A stretch of 5,484 nucleotides of DNA from a bacterium (GTDB taxonomy: Bacteria > Zixibacteria > MSB-5A5 > GN15 > FEB-12), in assembly GCA_030668045.1 (NCBI GenBank), contig DAOUUR010000194.1, positions 1 through 5,484 of the forward strand. Reading direction: 5' to 3'. Below the pieces are notes generated by a model. It saw nothing but the letters and a program-made list of their open reading frames with translations. It was not told the DNA's origin and did no database searches. Below, one piece after another: positions 1 through 5,421 of this stretch (positions are counted from its first letter, which is position 1; each line of letters begins with the position of its first letter). The position numbers and the translations under genes are program-made.

Positions 1-412
1 ACAGCGGATTGAAGACGGTCATCAGCAACGGTAATTCGGGATCGGACTTGCGACGAATTTCCGAGACAACTTTCAGATGCTCTGCCAGGGATGGTGCCGT
101 GGGTGGCAGCGGCTTAATTTTTCCCCAGTCTTCTACTTTGGTGACAGGGAACTGGAGTTTCCGATGTTTCTTGAATTCGTCGTGCGACCACTCGTGCCTA
201 AACCCCCAGTCTTCAATATGAAAATCAGCCCTTGGGTTGATTTTCATGAAATCCCAGTCAAACTCTTTTTGAAACTGAAGCATCGCCTCAACCGTACCTT
301 CGGCGTGATGCTCCATGTGGAAATAGTGTCGCCAGAACGAGGCGGCGTATCGATCCGGTTTCTCACCGGAGATTATCATCTCAATTCGTTCCCGATGGCT
401 ATATCGAGGCAT
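1..412 (-). CDS. UroD-superfamily protein (uroporphyrinogen decarboxylase-like), 3' end beyond window
   Basis: An open frame reads leftward from an ATG at 412-410 to the window edge, giving 137 codons without a stop. The start is supported by a strong Shine-Dalgarno AAGGAG (plus-strand 417-422), 4 nt from the ATG. The N-terminus (MPRYSHRERIEMIISGEKPDR, then a FW..Y segment, then QKEFDWDFMKINPRADF and EDWG near residues 48-72) is typical of the divergent uroporphyrinogen decarboxylase-like proteins related to HemE and to the corrinoid methyltransferases MtaA/CmuA. The RQAGRY-type arginine motif of true HemE is absent from the matching N-terminal region (it reads FWRHYFHMEHH), so heme synthesis is unlikely; a methyltransferase-like or unknown role fits better. 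The active-site C-terminal part is not in the window. It is divergent from the response regulator gene, and nothing visible ties it to the pilins. Family call fairly sure, substrate unknown. Confidence 0.8.
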   Translation of the reverse strand, partial: MPRYSHRERIEMIISGEKPDRYAASFWRHYFHMEHHAEGTVEAMLQFQKEFDWDFMKINPRADFHIEDWGFRHEWSHDEFKKHRKLQFPVTKVEDWGKIKPLPPTAPSLAEHLKVVSEIRRKSDPELPLLMTVFNPL

Positions 413-504
413 CTCTCTCCTTGTCTCCACCTGTAAACGCGGGACGGCTCAAATCGGTCGGGGCCAGTCCCAAACTCTACCTTCGCACCAATATAAGGGA
501 GAAG

Positions 505-538
505 GTGTCATATTTCTACTGTCAAAAGGCAATCTGTC
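505..538 (+). promoter_or_regulatory. Three phased [C/G]TGTC direct repeats (possible regulator binding sites)
   Basis: GTGTC at 505-509, CTGTC at 519-523 and CTGTC at 534-538 occur in the same orientation at 14-15 nt spacing, in the divergent intergenic region about 110-145 nt before the response regulator start. Tandem (C/G)TGTC elements are the kind of site described for PilR upstream of pilA in Pseudomonas. Use as an autoregulatory or divergent control site here is inference. A 5-mer this short recurs easily by chance. Confidence 0.25.
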
Positions 539-593
539 GGCTGTTTAATTCGTGAGCATATTCCTCCGGTCGTATTCAGGGCGACATTATAGC

Positions 594-623
594 GCCGAAA
601 ACCATAATGATATGCCGAAAACC
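594..623 (+). repeat. 10-bp direct repeat at 20-bp spacing upstream of the response regulator gene
   Basis: GCCGAAAACC occurs at 594-603 and again at 614-623, exactly 20 bp apart start to start (about two helical turns), separated by an AT-rich ATAATGATAT stretch. It lies 27-56 nt before the ATG at 650, where a promoter or 5' leader would be. The phasing is what one expects of a dimeric regulator binding site on one DNA face, but no known operator is recognised. Confidence 0.45.
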
Positions 624-649
624 CACTTAGCCTGATTTCAGGAGCGCTG

Positions 650-2047
650 ATGCCTGCCCGAATTCTTGTCGTTGATGACGAAGAGTCGATGTGTAACTTC
701 ATGGAGATCATGCTCTCCAAGGAGGGGTACCGCGTCAGCAAGGTGGACTCCGGACCCAAGGCGATCTCCCTGCTCAAGGAGGAGAATTTCGATCTCGTCA
801 TTGCCGACCTCAACATGCCGGAGATGAGCGGTATCGATGTCCTCAGAGAAACCAGGAAATTCAAGCAGGAGCAGGACCTCATTGTAATGACCGCGTACGC
901 TTCGGTGGATACAGCTATCGAAGCTATGAAAGAAGGGGCGGTCGATTATATCACCAAGCCGTTTAAGGTCGATGAGATCAAACTGGTAATCGAAAAAACC
1001 ATCAACCGCAAACGTCTGGAAGATGAGAACGACAATCTCAAGCGACAGTTGCAGGACGACAATTCCTTCGACAATTTCATCGGCTCCTCCGAGGCCGTTG
1101 CTGCCCTGAAGAAACTGGCCCGACGGATTGCCTCAGTCGACTCGACGGTCCTGATCAGAGGAGAATCCGGCACCGGCAAAGACCTGATAGCCAAAGCGGT
1201 TCATGCCTGTTCGCCTCGGTGCGGGGGGCCGTTTGTTACTATCAACTGTGCCGCCCTTCCTGAGAACTTGTTGGAGTCGGAGTTGTTCGGTCACAAGAAG
1301 GGTTCTTTCACCGGAGCCATTCGCGACAAAGATGGTCTGTTCACGGCGGCTGAGGGCGGGACGTTTTTCCTTGATGAGGTAGGTAACACGTCGCTGGCTC
1401 TCCAGGTGAAACTGCTGCGGGTTCTCGAAGACAAGAAAATCACACCGGTGGGCGATACACGACAGCTTGATGTCGATGTTCGACTGATTGCAGCGACCAA
1501 CGCCGATCTGGAGAAAGACGTCAAAGAGGGACGTTTCCGGGCCGATTTATACTATCGTCTCAACGTTATCCCGGTCGATATCCCGCCTCTACGAGAACGA
1601 AAAGAAGATATCCGTTTGCTGGCCGAATATTTCCTTGGTAAATATTGCGCCAAACTCAATCAGTCGACCAAAGATATCAGCGACGAGGCGATGAACCTCC
1701 TTGTTGCGTACCGATGGCCGGGTAATGTCAGAGAGCTGGAAAACACTATTGAGCGGGCCGTTCTTCTCAACAGGAACGATATTCTCGAAGTTGGCGACTT
1801 TCCCGAAAATATCTCGGTGGTTGATCCGGGGGAACCGATTGTTACCGACCAGGTGCCGACGACCCCGACTCTGGAGTCGATTGAACGAGCTTATATCCAT
1901 TTTGTAATGAGCCAGACTAAGGGAAAGAAAGCCGAGGCGGCGAGAATACTGGGGATTGATACATCGACGCTCTATCGTAAGATTGAGCGCTATCAACTCA
2001 ACGAATTGCTTGGAGATCACGGCGTCAAGAAAGGGAAAAAATCCTGA
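650..2047 (+). CDS. pilR: Sigma-54-dependent response regulator, NtrC/PilR type
   Basis: A complete 465-residue protein with the three-domain NtrC layout and usual length. The receiver (1-120) has the acidic pair D9/D10, phospho-acceptor D53, T81 and K103. A charged helical linker follows (112-137). The AAA+ domain (about 142-375) shows Walker A GESGTGKD (171-178, K177), the sigma-54 contact loop GSFTGA (218-223, Ser for the usual Ala), Walker B GGTFFLDEV (236-244), sensor I ATN (282-284), the arginine-finger segment GRFRADLYYRLNV (294-306) and WPGNVREL (356-363). A Fis-type helix-turn-helix closes it (about 427-450). When phosphorylated it should oligomerise and use ATP to open sigma-54 promoters. 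Start: ATG 650, with AGGAG at 640-644, 5 nt away. Two pilin genes with -24/-12 elements follow at once, which favours a PilR role; the symbol rests on that context, since receiver/AAA+/Fis regulators look alike. No partner kinase lies in the window. Confidence 0.9.
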   Translation: MPARILVVDDEESMCNFMEIMLSKEGYRVSKVDSGPKAISLLKEENFDLVIADLNMPEMSGIDVLRETRKFKQEQDLIVMTAYASVDTAIEAMKEGAVDYITKPFKVDEIKLVIEKTINRKRLEDENDNLKRQLQDDNSFDNFIGSSEAVAALKKLARRIASVDSTVLIRGESGTGKDLIAKAVHACSPRCGGPFVTINCAALPENLLESELFGHKKGSFTGAIRDKDGLFTAAEGGTFFLDEVGNTSLALQVKLLRVLEDKKITPVGDTRQLDVDVRLIAATNADLEKDVKEGRFRADLYYRLNVIPVDIPPLRERKEDIRLLAEYFLGKYCAKLNQSTKDISDEAMNLLVAYRWPGNVRELENTIERAVLLNRNDILEVGDFPENISVVDPGEPIVTDQVPTTPTLESIERAYIHFVMSQTKGKKAEAARILGIDTSTLYRKIERYQLNELLGDHGVKKGKKS

Positions 2048-2067
2048 GCCGATTTTGAACAGCCGTT

Positions 2068-2083
2068 CGGAATGAGCCTTGCC
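2068..2083 (+). promoter_or_regulatory. Candidate sigma-54 (-24/-12) promoter of the first pilin gene
   Basis: GG at 2069-2070 and GC at 2081-2082 are separated by exactly 10 nt, and the -12 half reads TTGC (2079-2082). The -24 half (CGGAAT) matches the TGGCAC consensus only in GG and A. With the C at 2082 as -12, transcription would begin near 2094, leaving a leader of about 38 nt before the ATG at 2132. It sits in the 84-nt gap after the gene for a sigma-54 activator, which strengthens the call. Any enhancer site for it would lie inside the 3' end of the regulator gene. Confidence 0.6.
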
Positions 2084-2131
2084 GTGTATCCAGTGTAAGA
2101 AATATGAAACCGTAAGAAATTGAGGTGTCCG

Positions 2132-2566
2132 ATGAGATATGGCCGTACAGATTCCAGAGGTTTTACGCTGATCGAGTTGATGATCGTGGTAGTCATCATA
2201 GGCATCCTGGCCGCTTTGGCGATTCCCAGGTTCATGCAGACAACGACCAAAACCAAGCAGGGTGAGGCCAAGCTCATCCTGAAGCAGATCTATGTCAACC
2301 AGCGAACTTACCGCCAGCAGTCTATGAATAATTCATACTATATACCCGGCGGGGCCGCCTCCTCTGCAGCTCCCAATGCGCTGAACGACATCTGGATAGA
2401 GATAATGAACGACGCCAAGTACACATATACTATAGCCGGTGCTGCCAACACCTTCACAGCCACTGCTACGGCCAACATTGATGATGATGCTGCTGTGGAC
2501 ACCTGGACGATGAATCAAGCTGGCACACTGGTAAACACTATCAACGATGTTACGGCTGTCAACTGA
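2132..2566 (+). CDS. Type IV prepilin (first of a tandem pair)
   Basis: A 144-residue prepilin. The 10-residue leader ends in Gly10, followed by the prepilin peptidase site G|FTLIE, with Phe+1 and Glu+5 of the mature protein and Pro22 in the hydrophobic N-terminal helix (residues 11-34), as in type IVa pilins. PilD would cleave and methylate it, and it would assemble into a pilus from the inner membrane. Mature length is 134 residues. The C-terminus has an acidic DDDAAVDTW segment (117-125) and no cysteine, so there is no classical C-terminal disulfide loop. Start: ATG 2132 with GAGGTG at 2122-2127, 4 nt away. An in-frame TTG at 2120 overlaps this ribosome site and is rejected. The last 40 residues match the second pilin at 35 positions, while residues 65-100 differ strongly. 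It may be a major or alternative pilin; a pseudopilin of a type II system is less likely but not excluded. Confidence 0.9.
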   Translation: MRYGRTDSRGFTLIELMIVVVIIGILAALAIPRFMQTTTKTKQGEAKLILKQIYVNQRTYRQQSMNNSYYIPGGAASSAAPNALNDIWIEIMNDAKYTYTIAGAANTFTATATANIDDDAAVDTWTMNQAGTLVNTINDVTAVN

Positions 2567-2587
2567 GCAGCTTTTAGCCGACCTTCC

Positions 2588-2613
2588 AAGCCCGCCCTTC
2601 GGCGGGCTTTTTT
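2588..2613 (+). terminator. Intrinsic terminator after the first pilin gene
   Basis: AAGCCCGCC (2588-2596) pairs with GGCGGGCTT (2601-2609) in a perfect 9-bp stem with a CTTC loop, and the T run extends to 2613. It lies 21 nt after the stop of the first pilin gene and should uncouple it from the second. Confidence 0.93.
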
Positions 2614-2820
2614 GTTATCCATTTGCTTATGTTCCAATTCGATAATCAGGGTGACCGACCTTTGCGTTTTGCAATAGTCGTGGCGATCTGCTATTGGGCA
2701 GATGGGAGGCTTTGTCAAAAAAGTATGGCGCGTCTCCTACAGCCGACCATCACCGTTAAAACATTGGTTACTATCAATGCTTTAGCTTCCCGCTATCTGT
2801 TCAATAAAAGACGTGAATCG
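2614..2820. other. Non-coding upstream region of the second pilin gene
   Basis: This is most of a 336-nt stretch (2567-2902) without a convincing gene. Short open frames cross it but none has a ribosome site or protein-like sequence. It holds two small dyads: TTGC-N5-GCAA (2662-2674) and ATCTGC-N6-GCAGAT (2686-2703). The second is centred about 152 nt before the predicted transcription start of the second pilin, the distance at which NtrC-type activators often bind. The length and AT-rich patches (a run of six A at 2717-2722) fit an upstream activating region that needs DNA bending. Function is inferred. Confidence 0.5.
2686..2703. promoter_or_regulatory. Inverted repeat, possible upstream activator site for the second pilin promoter
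   Basis: ATCTGC (2686-2691) and GCAGAT (2698-2703) form a perfect 6-bp dyad around a 6-bp centre, about 152 bp upstream of the predicted sigma-54 start site at 2847. Position and symmetry suit an NtrC-family enhancer site. No copy was found before the first pilin gene, which weakens the assignment. Confidence 0.3.
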
Positions 2821-2836
2821 GGGCACGGTCTTTGCC
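2821..2836 (+). promoter_or_regulatory. Sigma-54 (-24/-12) promoter of the second pilin gene
   Basis: GGGCAC-N5-TTGCC matches the sigma-54 consensus TGGCAC-N5-TTGC[A/T] at all core positions except the outermost T and the final base. The invariant GG (2822-2823) and GC (2834-2835) are 10 nt apart. With C2835 as -12, transcription starts near 2847, giving a leader of about 56 nt before the ATG at 2903. A sigma-54 activator gene lies just upstream of the first pilin, so activator and target are in one locus. Confidence 0.85.
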
Positions 2837-2902
2837 GATAAGTTCAGCAGATTTGAGATTAACGAAAACCAGAGACCTTAAGAAAACCTGTAGGAGGTTC
2901 AA

Positions 2903-3328
2903 ATGTTCTCGAAATTTCACAACCGTCAGAAGGGTTTTACCCTCATTGAGCTCATGATCGTGGTTGTCATCATCGGCATCCTGGCCGCACTGGCCATCCC
3001 GCGTTTCATGCAGGCCACCACCCGTTCCAAGCAGTCTGAGTGTAAGCAGCTCCTCAAGCAGATCTACACTATGGAGCGCACGTTCCGTCAGTCAACCGGT
3101 GCTTATGGTGACAATGGTGTGACCGCCGCCGCAGGCTCCAGCTTCCCCGGCATCGGGGTAGAGATTATGGCTTCGTCTGTTTACAGCTATACGATAGCTG
3201 CCGCTGCTAACACCTTCCTCTGTACTGCTACAGCTAACCTCGATGATGATGCTGCAGTCGATACATGGACGATCAATCAAGCTGGTAACTTGGTGAACAC
3301 GATTAATGACGTGACAGCGGTCAACTAA
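2903..3328 (+). CDS. Type IV prepilin (second of a tandem pair)
   Basis: A 141-residue prepilin with an 11-residue leader, cleavage at G11|FTLIE, Glu+5 and Pro22 of the mature chain, and a hydrophobic helix identical to that of the first pilin through the IPRFMQ segment. Mature length is 130 residues. The start is fixed by a near-ideal Shine-Dalgarno AGGAGGT at 2892-2898, 4 nt from the ATG, far stronger than that of the first pilin. With the near-consensus sigma-54 promoter this suggests it is the more highly expressed, major subunit (inference). It differs from its neighbour in having two cysteines, Cys47 in the first helix and Cys107 in the C-terminal sheet region (mature 36 and 96), which might form a disulfide. 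The acidic DDDAAVDTW segment is at 114-122. It is a tandem paralogue, with the two ends conserved and residues about 65-95 divergent. Confidence 0.93.
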   Translation: MFSKFHNRQKGFTLIELMIVVVIIGILAALAIPRFMQATTRSKQSECKQLLKQIYTMERTFRQSTGAYGDNGVTAAAGSSFPGIGVEIMASSVYSYTIAAAANTFLCTATANLDDDAAVDTWTINQAGNLVNTINDVTAVN

Positions 3329-3335
3329 GACCGCT
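3316..3335 (+). other. Hairpin spanning the stop codon of the second pilin gene
   Basis: AGCGGTC (3316-3322) pairs with GACCGCT (3329-3335) in a perfect 7-bp stem, and the TAA stop (3326-3328) lies in the 6-nt loop. No T tract follows, so it is not a terminator by itself. The true terminator starts 16 nt later. It may protect the 3' end of an abundant mRNA or be chance; the role is not shown. Confidence 0.4.
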
Positions 3336-3350
3336 AGTGAAATCTACCAG

Positions 3351-3378
3351 GGCGCCTCTCACGAGGCGCCTTTTTTTT
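3351..3378 (+). terminator. Intrinsic terminator after the second pilin gene
   Basis: GGCGCCTC (3351-3358) and GAGGCGCC (3363-3370) form a perfect 8-bp stem with a TCAC loop, followed by eight T (3371-3378). It ends the pilin unit before the repeat-protein gene. Confidence 0.95.
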
Positions 3379-3412
3379 AATATTTCCTGCCCTTGATTCC
3401 GACAATATGAGA

Positions 3413-3456
3413 TACCGGTTCGAAATCTTATTATCTTGCTCCCAAACCAACCGGTA
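3413..3456. repeat. 8-bp inverted repeat in the leader of the repeat-protein gene
   Basis: TACCGGTT (3413-3420) and its reverse complement AACCGGTA (3449-3456) are 36 bp apart centre to centre, and each contains the palindrome ACCGGT. They occupy the 93-nt gap between the pilin terminator and the ATG at 3472. They could be paired operator half-sites or the stem of a leader RNA hairpin near a weak ribosome site. No clear -35/-10 pair is visible here. Confidence 0.4.
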
Positions 3457-3471
3457 GAGTATGTTGAAACT

Positions 3472-5421
3472 ATGATGAAACTGATTACTATTCTCCTCAT
3501 ATCGCTGGTACCTCTCTGTCTGTCGGCACAGGAGACCGAGGGGCCGGTATCTCCGGAAATGTTTGGTGTCGGGCACCTCACCGAGTACCTCGGATTGAAG
3601 CCCGACGACATCTCTTTTCGTTCCGACTACACCGAACCGGATTCGTTCCGTCTGGTGGTTGTCGCCGATCTGATGCACCAGCCGCTCGGGATGATTGACT
3701 ATGTGGCATCTCTGAAGGGCGCCTATGTTTCCACGCAACCGGAGATCCTCGCATCGGTGCTTTTTCAGGACTTGAAAGTCCAGCGTCAGAACACCCGCTC
3801 CCGACCATACCAGCCCGATGTTGCCCAACTGCAGCGTCGTTACAATCTCTACTTCATTGAACCCGGCTTCAACCAGTTCCTTTCGCGGGCAGCCCAGTAT
3901 GTTGATATTATCCTCCCCCGATCAGTGGATAAATCTCTGGCTCTTCTTAGTCCCGAACAGCGGAAGTTTCTCCGGCAGGAATTTGTGGAACTGGTAACTG
4001 TCCCGGACAATCAGGAATCTCTGTCGGTGGAGGCTGTCGATTCTATCGAGAAAATCGAGGAAGGTTACACCGAGAAATTTGTTGGTTTTGGTACTCTCTA
4101 TGACAAAGACCCGACCATAAGCGCCGGGATTGACTGTCTGCGAGAACTGAACACCGAGTTGGGACACCTGATACGGCAACTCAAAGTTGGACAGATCAAG
4201 GCCAGTAAAATTATGAACGGCGCTGTCTATCTCCCCGAAGGTACCGATCGCAACTCATATCTCGGCGTTCAGAATGGTTGGAAGATTGGCGGAACCGGCA
4301 ACGACTATTACAGCGGACAGTACAAATTCATTTTCGATTTTGGCGGCGACGATGTATACGATCTGAGCTATGATATCGACAATCCGCAGAGCACAATTAT
4401 AATTGATCTCTCCGGTAATGACTCCTATCGGGGCCAGACCGACGGCCTGTTTGGTTCGGGGTTTCTCTCTGTGGGAATCCTTCTTGATCTTGAGGGTGAC
4501 GATACCTATCGGGCCGGATCGTTCTCTCTCGGCTCCGGGTATTTTGGATTTGGTATCCTCTATGATGCAGCCGGCAATGATCTCTATCAAGGCGATAACC
4601 ACACCGAGGGGGCCGGTACGTTCGGGTTGGGGTTGCTGATCGACGAGGACGGCCACGATATCTATGACGCTTCTCTGAACGCTCAGGGGTGCGGCTCGGT
4701 TGAGGGTGCAGGTATGCTCTATGACCGCAAAGGGTCTGACTGCTATCGAATCGGTGGCAAATACAACGATATCCTTCGCTACGAAGAACACGACCTCAGT
4801 TTCTCGCAGGGGTTTGCGGCCGGGATGTCGCCCTATATGTCCGGTGGAATCGGCGCTCTTTTCGATATCGAAGGGAACGACGCCTATCTCTCCGATATTT
4901 TCGCCCAGGGTTCCAGCTACTGGTGGTCGCTCGGTATCCTCTACGACTCGGCAGGCAACGACAACTACCAGAGTTACCAGTATGCTCAGGGTTGTGGGAC
5001 GCACATGACGCTGGGAACGTTGATCGATGATTATGGCAACGACGTCTATTTTGGCAAAGGGCTGATGCAGGGTTGCGGCCATGACTATGCCTGCGGTTTG
5101 ATTCTGGATCGGCACGGTGACGATGTCTACACAGCTTCTGACCTTTCTCAGGCGGGCGGCTCAGCCAACGGGGTAGGAATCTTAATCGATAACGACGGCG
5201 ACGATCGCTATTTTATCAGAAATGCCAACATGACACACGGCTATGGCAACCCCCGCCGCGACTATGGCTCTATCGGATTGTTTATTGATCTCGGTGGCGA
5301 CGACCTGACCAACGGTCTGGGGCAGAATAACTATTATTGGCGAACCGGATCGAAATGGGGGGGAGGGGTCGATATCGAACTGACACCCCCGGAAAAAACC
5401 GAGGACGGCGATGACGACTAA
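3472..5421 (+). CDS. Sec-exported aspartate/glycine repeat protein of unknown function
   Basis: A 649-residue protein that I do not recognise as a named family. Residues 1-19 are a signal peptide (MMK, hydrophobic core, likely cut after LSA19). There is no lipobox. Residues 20-270 are a non-repetitive, probably largely helical domain. Residues 273-612 hold a GTGNDYY cap and twelve repeats of the type G-h-L-h-D-x-x-G-[N/D/H/S]-D-x-Y (the last lacks Tyr), with the first Asp at 289, 312, 339, 365, 391, 418, 465, 492, 519, 546, 573 and 606. The period is 26-27 except for one 20-residue insertion. A second motif, [A/S/M]QGxG, recurs mid-repeat. The loops resemble RTX calcium sites, so a calcium-bound solenoid is plausible (inference). 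The tail is acidic (EDGDDD), with no membrane anchor. Start: ATG 3472 (or 3475) gives a proper signal peptide; the ribosome site is weak, and the upstream in-frame TTG at 3436 would spoil the signal. It overlaps the next gene, another exported protein. Confidence 0.88.
   Translation: MMKLITILLISLVPLCLSAQETEGPVSPEMFGVGHLTEYLGLKPDDISFRSDYTEPDSFRLVVVADLMHQPLGMIDYVASLKGAYVSTQPEILASVLFQDLKVQRQNTRSRPYQPDVAQLQRRYNLYFIEPGFNQFLSRAAQYVDIILPRSVDKSLALLSPEQRKFLRQEFVELVTVPDNQESLSVEAVDSIEKIEEGYTEKFVGFGTLYDKDPTISAGIDCLRELNTELGHLIRQLKVGQIKASKIMNGAVYLPEGTDRNSYLGVQNGWKIGGTGNDYYSGQYKFIFDFGGDDVYDLSYDIDNPQSTIIIDLSGNDSYRGQTDGLFGSGFLSVGILLDLEGDDTYRAGSFSLGSGYFGFGILYDAAGNDLYQGDNHTEGAGTFGLGLLIDEDGHDIYDASLNAQGCGSVEGAGMLYDRKGSDCYRIGGKYNDILRYEEHDLSFSQGFAAGMSPYMSGGIGALFDIEGNDAYLSDIFAQGSSYWWSLGILYDSAGNDNYQSYQYAQGCGTHMTLGTLIDDYGNDVYFGKGLMQGCGHDYACGLILDRHGDDVYTASDLSQAGGSANGVGILIDNDGDDRYFIRNANMTHGYGNPRRDYGSIGLFIDLGGDDLTNGLGQNNYYWRTGSKWGGGVDIELTPPEKTEDGDDD
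4288..5307 (+). repeat. Intragenic 81-nt-period repeats encoding 27-residue units
   Basis: The coding sequence repeats with a period of about 81 nt (27 codons), marked by Asp codons at 4336 and then every 23-27 codons up to 5287. Copies differ freely at synonymous sites, so the array is old and kept at protein level, not a recent tandem expansion. Between the sixth and seventh units (about 4747-4812) there is an insertion of about 20 codons, rich in charged residues. Confidence 0.85.

Noticed and set aside
9..436. Plus-strand open frames of 70 and 119 codons
   Set aside because: They are antisense to the UroD-like gene, whose minus-strand protein sequence is clearly family-like and has a strong ribosome site.
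580..593. GG-N10-GC (also 528-541) as sigma-54 promoters for the regulator gene
   Set aside because: The spacing fits but the TT of the -12 half is missing or partial; about one such hit is expected by chance in this gap.
2120..2131. TTG start four codons upstream for the first pilin
   Set aside because: It overlaps the GAGGTG ribosome site that is well placed for the ATG at 2132, and has no ribosome site of its own.
2515..2841. Short open frames in the gap between the pilins
   Set aside because: They cross a terminator and a sigma-54 promoter, lack ribosome sites and look like translated intergenic DNA.
3436..3471. TTG start for the repeat protein, adding 12 residues
   Set aside because: It has no ribosome site, lies inside the inverted-repeat leader, and puts a polar extension in front of a normal signal peptide starting at 3472.
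3487..3528. Lipoprotein signal in the repeat protein (Cys16)
   Set aside because: The residues before Cys16 (LVPL) do not form a lipobox; Cys16 lies in the hydrophobic part of an ordinary signal peptide.
4255..5115. 286-codon minus-strand open frame within the repeat-protein gene
   Set aside because: It mirrors the repetitive codon pattern of the plus-strand gene; it has no ribosome site and no recognisable protein character.
4288..5307. Calling the repeat protein a classical RTX toxin or adhesin
   Set aside because: The period is 27, not 9, there is a Sec signal peptide, and no type I secretion signal or toxin domain is seen.
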